Source: Bifidobacterium breve (GTDB lineage: Bacteria; Actinomycetota; Acidimicrobiia; Acidimicrobiales; Ilumatobacteraceae). From it: a stretch of DNA of 11,113 bases. A program made the translations under genes and the position numbers. Below the pieces are notes generated by a model, which saw only the letters and a list, made by a program, of their open reading frames with translations, searched no databases and was not told the origin of the DNA. Shown piece after piece: positions 6,537 to 11,113 of the stretch (within the stretch, counting starts at the first letter, position 1; each line of letters opens with the position of its first letter). The DNA lies in contig CALPPJ020000020.1 in NCBI GenBank assembly GCA_943325425.2, forward strand, positions 1-11,113, given 5' to 3'.

Positions 6537-8216
6537 ATGAATTACGACTTGATCATTCGTGGGGGAACAGTTGTTGACGGAACGGGCAAGGCCTCGTTTC
6601 GTGCTGACGTCGCGGTGAATGGCGATCGCATCGTGGCGATCGGTGAATTGTCATCAGACACCGCAACCCGTGAAATTGATGCTGCTGGCAAAACGGTGTC
6701 GCCAGGCTTTGTTGACTTGCACACTCACCTTGACGCACAAGTTGGTTGGGATCCGTACATGACGTCAAGTTCATGGCACGGAGTCACCACGGTGCTCATG
6801 GGTAACTGTGGCGTGACCTTCGCTCCGGTTGTTGAACAAGATCGCGAATTCTTAGCCGAGATGATGGAAAGTGTCGAAGACATTCCCCGGCAGTCGATTC
6901 TTGATGGCCTGCCGTGGGACTGGGAGACATATCCCGAGTATCTCGATTCAGTGCAGCGACTCAAGCCCGCGTTGAATGTTGTTGGTTTGGTTGGTCACTG
7001 TGCGATCCGTTCGCAAGTGATGGGCGACCGCTCGTTGAGTGATGAAGAGCCAACCCCTGAAGAACTTGGCCGCATGGCCGACATCGCTGAAGAGTCAGTT
7101 GCTGGTGGTGCAGTTGGATTCTCAACATCGCGTATTTTGTTGCACGTTGTACCGGACGGACGTTGTGTTCCTGGCACATACGCAAAGATTGATGAGTACA
7201 AAGCCATCGCCGACGGAATGAATCGTGCGGGCGGCGGAATCTTCCAAGCAGTCAATGATTTCGCGACTAAAGCCGAATACGAATTCACGTTGCTACGTGA
7301 GATGGCGCAACATGCTGGCGACGTTTTGTTCTCTGGTGGCGCCGGCGACGGAGACCTTCGTTCGGTTGAACGTATGAATAGTTTCTTCACCAACATCAAT
7401 GACAACTTGGGTCGCATTTCTTCAGCGACACAAACTCGTCCTGGCGGAACCTTGATGGGCCTCAAACAAACTCCTGTAGTTGCAGGGAAAGTTTGGAATG
7501 AGATGATGAAGTTGCCAACCGTCGAAGACCGCTTGAATGTTTTGCGTGACCCAGTGCGCCGCGCGGAATTACTTGAAGAAGGAAACCGTAAAGGCACGTG
7601 GTACGACGCGGCCAAGATTTTCCCATTAGGTCTTGATGAGTTGCCGAATTACAACGTTGATAACCCGAAGTCGGTTGCAGTGCTCGCGGCTGAAGCAGGC
7701 GTGACCCCAGTTGAACTGATCGTTGATCGTTTGCTGCAAAGCGAAGGCCGCGAGCTGTACAACGCGTGGTTCTTTAATCGTAATACCGAATCAATGGAAG
7801 CCTTCTTGCAGCTTGATGCAGTTGTTCCAGGTCTTGGTGACGCAGGTGCGCATGCTGGCCAAATTTGTGATGCCGATAGCCCGACGTTCTACTTGTCGTA
7901 CTGGTATCGCAATCGCAAGGCTGTGACTCTTGAAAAGGCGGTTCACCAATTGACCGCCAAGCCGGCTGCTGTTCTGGGTCTAGTTGACCGTGGAACTTTG
8001 AAGGTCGGGGCATTCGCCGATATCAACGTGTTCGACCCCGAAAAGCTACAAACTGAGTACCCCGAATATGTCCATGACTTCCCGGGTGAAAAGGGTAGGT
8101 TCCGTATCAAGGCCCAGGGCTACGCCGCCACCATCGTGAATGGCGAAGTTGTGACCCAGCAGGGCGAACATACTGGTCATCGCCCCGGACGGGTGCTGCG
8201 CGAATTCGCTCGTTAG
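6537..8216 (+). CDS. N-acyl-D-amino-acid deacylase-like amidohydrolase (amidohydrolase-3 type)
   Basis: 559 aa. The two-part composite barrel is clear. The protein opens with the beta-sandwich strand MNYDLIIRGGTVVDGTG, followed by the metal motif VDLHTHLDAQ (H62, H64), the Cys-ligand phrase MGNCGVTFAP (C91) and GDAGAHAG (D435). The closing sandwich contains TAKPAAVLGL and GAFADINVFD, standard in D-aminoacylases and dihydropyrimidinase relatives. Known D-aminoacylases free D-amino acids from N-acyl forms. The two histidines that bind the second zinc in those enzymes are not evident where they would be expected (PGTYAKIDE near 212-220 and FSGGAGDG near 265-272), so the metal centre and substrate may differ. 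This long subgroup is frequent in actinobacteria and proteobacteria and mostly untested. The start is set by GGGGGA. Confidence 0.85.
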   Translation: MNYDLIIRGGTVVDGTGKASFRADVAVNGDRIVAIGELSSDTATREIDAAGKTVSPGFVDLHTHLDAQVGWDPYMTSSSWHGVTTVLMGNCGVTFAPVVEQDREFLAEMMESVEDIPRQSILDGLPWDWETYPEYLDSVQRLKPALNVVGLVGHCAIRSQVMGDRSLSDEEPTPEELGRMADIAEESVAGGAVGFSTSRILLHVVPDGRCVPGTYAKIDEYKAIADGMNRAGGGIFQAVNDFATKAEYEFTLLREMAQHAGDVLFSGGAGDGDLRSVERMNSFFTNINDNLGRISSATQTRPGGTLMGLKQTPVVAGKVWNEMMKLPTVEDRLNVLRDPVRRAELLEEGNRKGTWYDAAKIFPLGLDELPNYNVDNPKSVAVLAAEAGVTPVELIVDRLLQSEGRELYNAWFFNRNTESMEAFLQLDAVVPGLGDAGAHAGQICDADSPTFYLSYWYRNRKAVTLEKAVHQLTAKPAAVLGLVDRGTLKVGAFADINVFDPEKLQTEYPEYVHDFPGEKGRFRIKAQGYAATIVNGEVVTQQGEHTGHRPGRVLREFAR

Positions 8217-8238
8217 GTGGCTTTTGGGTAGGGCGAAC

Positions 8239-8244
8239 TATTGT
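8239..8244 (+). promoter_or_regulatory. Candidate -10 box for a leaderless acyl-CoA dehydrogenase transcript
   Basis: TATTGT stands exactly six bases before ATG 8251, the same geometry as at 4246 and 4336, and there is no Shine-Dalgarno. It implies an internal promoter inside the cluster and supports 8251 rather than the upstream TTG at 8224 as the start. No good -35 is visible. Confidence 0.4.
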
Positions 8245-8250
8245 TGCCGT

Positions 8251-9576
8251 ATGCCTAAGCCCGGAATGCACTCAGGAATCAGTACCGACGACGCGATGAA
8301 CTTGGCCATGTCAGCCAAAGTTGTTCCGCTCTACGAAGCGGTCATCAAATTCATCGCCGAAGAAGTCGAGCCAGTGACGGCTCAGTTCTACAAACTTGGC
8401 GAAGGTCGCGCCGACCATTGGGGCTACGGCGTGGGTCAACTTGAACTGCTCGATTCATTGAAGGCTAAAGCCAAGGCTCGCGGCCTGTGGAACTTCTTCT
8501 TGCCCGATGCCGAAACTGGTGAAGGTTTGTCGAACCTCGACTATGCATACATCGCTGTTGAGTTGGGCAAGAACCCACTCGCATCAGAAGCAATGAACTG
8601 CAGCGCTCCCGACACCGGCAACATGGAAGTGCTTGAGCGCGTCGGAACACCCGAGCAGAAGAAGCAGTGGCTGGAGCCGTTGTTGGCCGGTGAAATTCGT
8701 TCGGCATACGCAATGACTGAACCCGATGTGGCTTCATCGGACGCAAAGAATCTTGAGTGCCGCGCCGTACTTGACGGTGAAGAGTGGTTGATCAACGGTG
8801 AGAAGTATTACATCTCGGGTGCTGGTGATCCGCGATGCAAGATCATGATTTGTATGTTGATGACTAGCCCTGATGCGTCACCGCACCGTCGTCACTCACA
8901 GATCTTGGTTCCGATGGACACACCAGGCGTTGAAATTCTTGGACCAATGGAAGTTTTCGGAGAAGATGATGCTCCGCACGGCCACATGCATTTGCGTTTC
9001 ACTGATGTTCGTGTACCTGCAGCCAATATGTTGCTTGGTGAAGGACGCGGTTTCGAAATTTCGCAGGTTCGTCTCGGACCTGGCCGTATTCACCACTGCA
9101 TGCGTTCAATCGGTGCAGGTGAGCGTGCGCTTGAATTGATGATTCGTCGTGGCTTGAGCCGCGAAGCTTTCGGCAAGCCGATCGCTCGCCTCGGAAAGAA
9201 CACTGAAGTGATCGCCAAGGCTCGTATTGAACTTGAGGCCATGCGTTTGATGGTGTTGCGTGCCGCAAAGGCCATGGACACCATGGGTAACGCCGAAGCC
9301 CGTGTTTGGGTGAGTGCTGTCAAGGCAATGGTGCCGATTCGCGTGTGCGCAATCATCGACGAAGCCATTCAGGTGTTCGGAGCAACTGGTGTGTCGCAGT
9401 GGACGCCGTTGTCCCGCATGTACGCCAGTCAGCGCACGTTGCGTTTGGCTGATGGTCCCGACGAAGTGCACTGGCATGTAGTTGGTCGCAACGAAATTGC
9501 ACGTTACGAAGGTGAAGACAACGACACCACTCGTGCCGCTCGCACGCAAGATGGAATGTTCTCGGGTCCTGCCTGA
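8251..9576 (+). CDS. Acyl-CoA dehydrogenase, ACAD10/11-like
   Basis: 441 aa FAD enzyme, cytosolic. The phrase YAMTEPDVASSDAKN (153-167) is the FAD/acyl-binding signature as found in the ACAD10/11 branch; HLRFTDVRVPAANMLLGEGRG (247-267) starts the C-terminal part, REAFGKPIARLG follows, and ADGPDEVH (400-407) stands where MCAD has its YEG catalytic loop, with D401 aligned to the MCAD glutamate. This DGPDEVH form is the family norm for ACAD10/11-like proteins, so it is not by itself a defect. Members oxidise acyl-CoA at the alpha-beta bond, often long or branched chains; eukaryotic ACAD10/11 take 4-hydroxyacyl-CoA, but that needs a kinase domain absent here. The gene is 34 nt behind the deacylase-like gene and two bases before the SRPBCC gene. 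Confidence 0.9.
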   Translation: MPKPGMHSGISTDDAMNLAMSAKVVPLYEAVIKFIAEEVEPVTAQFYKLGEGRADHWGYGVGQLELLDSLKAKAKARGLWNFFLPDAETGEGLSNLDYAYIAVELGKNPLASEAMNCSAPDTGNMEVLERVGTPEQKKQWLEPLLAGEIRSAYAMTEPDVASSDAKNLECRAVLDGEEWLINGEKYYISGAGDPRCKIMICMLMTSPDASPHRRHSQILVPMDTPGVEILGPMEVFGEDDAPHGHMHLRFTDVRVPAANMLLGEGRGFEISQVRLGPGRIHHCMRSIGAGERALELMIRRGLSREAFGKPIARLGKNTEVIAKARIELEAMRLMVLRAAKAMDTMGNAEARVWVSAVKAMVPIRVCAIIDEAIQVFGATGVSQWTPLSRMYASQRTLRLADGPDEVHWHVVGRNEIARYEGEDNDTTRAARTQDGMFSGPA

Positions 9577-9578
9577 TC

Positions 9579-10040
9579 ATGAGCACTCCCGTCGTTGTTA
9601 CAAAAGAAATCAATGCCAGTCCCGAAACCGTTTTCGCAATGGTGAGCGACCTCACTCGTATGGGTGAGTGGTCTCCCGAAAACCAAGGCGGTCAATGGGT
9701 CAAGGGTGCAACTGGGCCCGCCGTTGGTGCGCAATTCAAAGGTCGCAACTCAAACGGTAAAAAGAGTTGGGGAACAATGGTCAAAGTTTTCGAGTTTGCC
9801 CCTGGCAGTAAAATTGTTTTTGCATTGATGGTTGGTCCGTCACGTTGGTGCGACTGGGTGTGGGAAGTTACACCTTCAGCAAACGGTTCATTGGTGACTC
9901 ATTCGTGGATCGATCGACGCAGCAAATTCTCGAACACGCTTGGACGTTTGGTGAGTGGAGTTGCCGATCGCAGCGAACACAATCGCAAGAATATGGAAGC
10001 AACCCTTGAAGCATTGGCGGCATCTGTTCATGGAAGTTGA
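9579..10040 (+). CDS. SRPBCC (START-like, polyketide cyclase/dehydrase) family protein
   Basis: 153 aa, small cytosolic helix-grip protein. The start VVVTKEINASPETVFAMVSD (5-24) followed by MGEWSPEN (28-35) is the hallmark of the SRPBCC / polyketide cyclase 2 group (PF10604); the protein ends in the long C-terminal helix (about 122-150) that closes the ligand cavity. These proteins bind hydrophobic ligands and some cyclise, hydrate or carry them; no catalytic residue can be assigned. The ATG lies two bases after the stop of the acyl-CoA dehydrogenase, so the two are almost certainly translated from one mRNA, and the last codons overlap the pyrophosphatase start. The context suggests ligand handling beside acyl-CoA chemistry. 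Confidence 0.85.
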   Translation: MSTPVVVTKEINASPETVFAMVSDLTRMGEWSPENQGGQWVKGATGPAVGAQFKGRNSNGKKSWGTMVKVFEFAPGSKIVFALMVGPSRWCDWVWEVTPSANGSLVTHSWIDRRSKFSNTLGRLVSGVADRSEHNRKNMEATLEALAASVHGS

Positions 10041-10512
10041 AATGATTGTTGAGATTCCGCAAGGGTCTCGCAACAAATACGAAATGGATCATGAAACGGG
10101 TGCCATTTGGCTTGACCGCACGTTGTTTACTGCGACGCAGTATCCGCTTGATTACGGTTTCTTCCCTAACACATTGGGTGAAGACGGTGACCCGCTTGAC
10201 GCATTGGTGTGGTTAGGTCAACCGACCTTTCCGGGATGTCATGTGTATGTGCGTCCAGTTGCAGTGTTCTGGATGGAAGACGAAGCTGGCGGCGACGCCA
10301 AGGTTCTGTGCGTCCCATCGCATGACCCACGCTTTAAGAATTATGTCGACATCGAAGATTTACCCGAGCACATGCTTGATGAAGTGGGCAACTTCTTTGA
10401 GACCTACAAATTGCTTGAGCCAAATAAAGAAACGACCGTACGTGGTTGGGAAGGCCGCCAGGCTGCCGAGCAAGAAATCGCCGACGCTTTCGCGCGTCTG
10501 AAACCTCACTGA
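10030..10512 (+). CDS. ppa: Soluble inorganic pyrophosphatase (family I)
   Basis: 160 aa, full length for a bacterial family I enzyme that hydrolyses PPi to phosphate with Mg2+. Every catalytic position known from the E. coli enzyme can be placed: E8 (VEIP), K16 and E18 (NKYE), R30, Y38 and Y42 (YPLDYGF), D52, D54 and D57 in DGDPLDAL, D84, D89 and K91 in DEAGGDAK, and Y126-K127. ATG 10030 gives MEVEMIVEIP, the same length as the start of the Mycobacterium tuberculosis enzyme, and overlaps the SRPBCC gene by 11 nt; ATG 10042, with GGAAG upstream, is a possible shorter start. It is normally a housekeeping gene, here the last gene of a catabolic-looking cluster, where it could remove PPi released by acyl-CoA ligases. 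Confidence 0.95.
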   Translation: MEVEMIVEIPQGSRNKYEMDHETGAIWLDRTLFTATQYPLDYGFFPNTLGEDGDPLDALVWLGQPTFPGCHVYVRPVAVFWMEDEAGGDAKVLCVPSHDPRFKNYVDIEDLPEHMLDEVGNFFETYKLLEPNKETTVRGWEGRQAAEQEIADAFARLKPH

Positions 10513-10515
10513 GGT

Positions 10516-10572
10516 TGTGATTCTGGTGCAGAATTGTTGCGTATTTCGTAACGATTCTGCACCAGTTTCGCG
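10516..10572. repeat. Long palindromic hairpin, copy 2, at a convergent gene junction
   Basis: A core of 19 pairs (10523-10541 with 10547-10565) closes a TATTT loop; after two T-T mismatches a weaker outer stem reaches 10516 and 10572. The non-Watson-Crick pairs 10539/10549 and 10535/10553, and the outer 10518/10570 and 10516/10572, are G-U in plus-strand RNA and would be A-C in minus-strand RNA. It sits eight bases after the pyrophosphatase stop in a 67-nt convergent spacer, exactly the geometry of copy 1, and no U-tract follows. Likely bidirectional terminator or 3'-end stabiliser. Confidence 0.85.
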
Positions 10573-10579
10573 TCTTGAG

Positions 10580-10924
10580 TTAGATGCTGGTGAGCAAAGT
10601 CGCGATACTCACTAAACACAACACCAAGGCCGGAATCGTGTTCGCCGCGGTGTCACGAACACGCACATGGCGCCACGTGGCTAAAACGAAATACACGGTT
10701 AAACAAAATGCGGCATAGATCCGTAAGTTGTTGTTGCTAAAACCGATCATCAACCCTGCAGCGCCGGCAAGCTTGGCGATACCGAGGGCTGGGATCACGC
10801 GAATCGGCATCTTCAACTTCGTCATGATCTCGACAATCTGTGGCATCATCTTCAAATCGGCGTATGCCGAAGCAACGCAAACGAAGGCCAGTACAACAGA
10901 CAAGACATGTGAAGCAAGCGACAT
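10580..10924 (-). CDS. DoxX-like membrane protein
   Basis: 114 aa integral membrane protein with four hydrophobic segments at about 4-21, 43-61, 67-84 and 97-113, matching the small four-helix DoxX-like family (DoxX_2). The phrase IPALGIAKLAGAAGLMIGF (44-62) is the conserved second helix of this family. Function is generally unknown; relatives are linked to redox or thiol stress and quinone chemistry, but nothing here proves that. The ATG at 10924 has no Shine-Dalgarno; TATTCT lies seven bases upstream on the minus strand, so it may also be leaderless. It converges on the pyrophosphatase gene through the hairpin spacer and is divergent from the NTF2-like gene. Confidence 0.8.
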   Translation of the reverse strand: MSLASHVLSVVLAFVCVASAYADLKMMPQIVEIMTKLKMPIRVIPALGIAKLAGAAGLMIGFSNNNLRIYAAFCLTVYFVLATWRHVRVRDTAANTIPALVLCLVSIATLLTSI

Positions 10925-10931
10925 GCGCTCA

Positions 10932-10937
10932 AGAATA
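10932..10937 (-). promoter_or_regulatory. Candidate -10 box for a leaderless DoxX-like transcript
   Basis: On the minus strand TATTCT lies seven bases before the ATG at 10924, again the TAnnnT-start arrangement with no ribosome site. No clear -35 is visible. Confidence 0.35.
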
Positions 10938-10959
10938 ATCGTTCACTATGGGCTACTCT

Positions 10960-10973
10960 CGGTATTCATACCG
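10960..10973. promoter_or_regulatory. Perfect 6-2-6 palindrome in the divergent DoxX/NTF2 spacer
   Basis: CGGTAT and ATACCG flank TC, a perfect dyad of 14 bases in the 68-nt divergent spacer and about 20 bases before the GTG of the NTF2-like gene. It overlaps TACCGT (10969-10974), a possible -10 of that gene, so an operator is conceivable. The short length makes chance possible. Confidence 0.3.
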
Positions 10974-10992
10974 TTGATTACTGGGGGTCATT

Positions 10993-11113
10993 GTGGGGGC
11001 ACAAGAACAAGCCAATAAGGCAGTCGCTGAAGCGCATTGGAATTCGATGTACGCCAAAGATTGGGCTGACGTCGCGAGCCGTTTCGCTGACGATGCCGAA
11101 TATATGGATGTGG
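10993..11113 (+). CDS. SnoaL/NTF2-like protein, partial (cut by the window end)
   Basis: Only the first 40 residues are present, running off the 3' edge. The visible phrases KAVAEAHWNSMYAKDWADVA and RFADDAEYMDV are typical of the first helices of the NTF2/SnoaL/ketosteroid-isomerase-like fold, where a helix pair is followed by DDAxY. Such proteins act as small hydrolases, isomerases or ligand binders, and the function cannot be assigned from this fragment. GTG 10993 is chosen because an in-frame TGA lies at 10975-10977, no other standard start follows it before 10993, and GGGGG (10983-10987) stands five bases upstream as a ribosome site. It is divergent from the DoxX-like gene. Confidence 0.65.
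   Translation, partial: MGAQEQANKAVAEAHWNSMYAKDWADVASRFADDAEYMDV

Noticed and set aside
6995..7615. 206-codon minus-strand open frame inside the deacylase-like gene
   Set aside because: It is antisense to a clear enzyme with catalytic motifs, has composition typical of a shadow frame, and has no ribosome site or recognisable domain.
9106..9549. 147-codon minus-strand open frame opposite the acyl-CoA dehydrogenase
   Set aside because: It is rich in His, Cys and Thr with no domain, and the opposite strand carries a complete family-length enzyme.
9955..10029. Upstream ATG adding 25 residues to the pyrophosphatase
   Set aside because: The extra residues lie within the SRPBCC gene in another frame and are absent from the known enzymes; ATG 10030 matches the usual N-terminal length.
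1..11113. Possible defence system, CRISPR array, mobile element or biosynthetic gene cluster
   Set aside because: No repeats with spacers, transposase, integrase, nuclease/toxin genes or synthase modules were found. The only dispersed repeat is the hairpin pair.

Overview
This window looks like a chromosomal piece of an actinobacterium with moderate G+C (about half by eye). An uncultured-type Acidimicrobiia is my best guess. The grounds are a mycothiol-type maleylpyruvate isomerase-like protein, a DesA-type soluble acyl-ACP desaturase, an actinobacterial-style soluble pyrophosphatase, several amidohydrolase-superfamily enzymes, and several start codons that sit right behind a TAnnnT -10 box (leaderless-type starts). 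No rRNA, tRNA, CRISPR array, transposase, integrase or phage gene is visible.

Layout. 20-826 (-) is an MDMPI/DinB-fold protein, divergent from an alpha/beta hydrolase (926-1891, +). Next comes a 67-nt convergent spacer holding a very long hairpin. The central block is a divergent cluster fired from 4247-4335. The minus arm carries a beta-propeller-like protein and then a COG3618-type TIM-barrel hydrolase (4246 down to 1959). The plus arm carries an acyl-ACP desaturase, an amidohydrolase-2 (ACMSD-like) enzyme, an N-acyl-D-amino-acid deacylase-like amidohydrolase, an ACAD10/11-like acyl-CoA dehydrogenase, an SRPBCC protein and an inorganic pyrophosphatase (4336-10512). The plus arm ends at a second copy of the same hairpin, again in a spacer of exactly 67 nt, facing a DoxX-like membrane protein (10580-10924, -). 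A SnoaL/NTF2-like gene starts divergently at 10993 and runs off the window.

How the genes may work together. The central genes look catabolic or lipid-related: hydrolases open or trim a substrate, a diiron desaturase and an acyl-CoA dehydrogenase act on acyl chains, and the pyrophosphatase could pull PPi-releasing acyl activation. The substrate cannot be read from the sequence. The most unusual signals are non-coding. One is a pair of near-identical hairpins bracketing the cluster, whose imperfect pairs are G-U in the RNA leaving the cluster but A-C in the RNA arriving from the flanking gene. The other is a mirrored pair of leaderless-type promoters sharing a motif at identical spacing.
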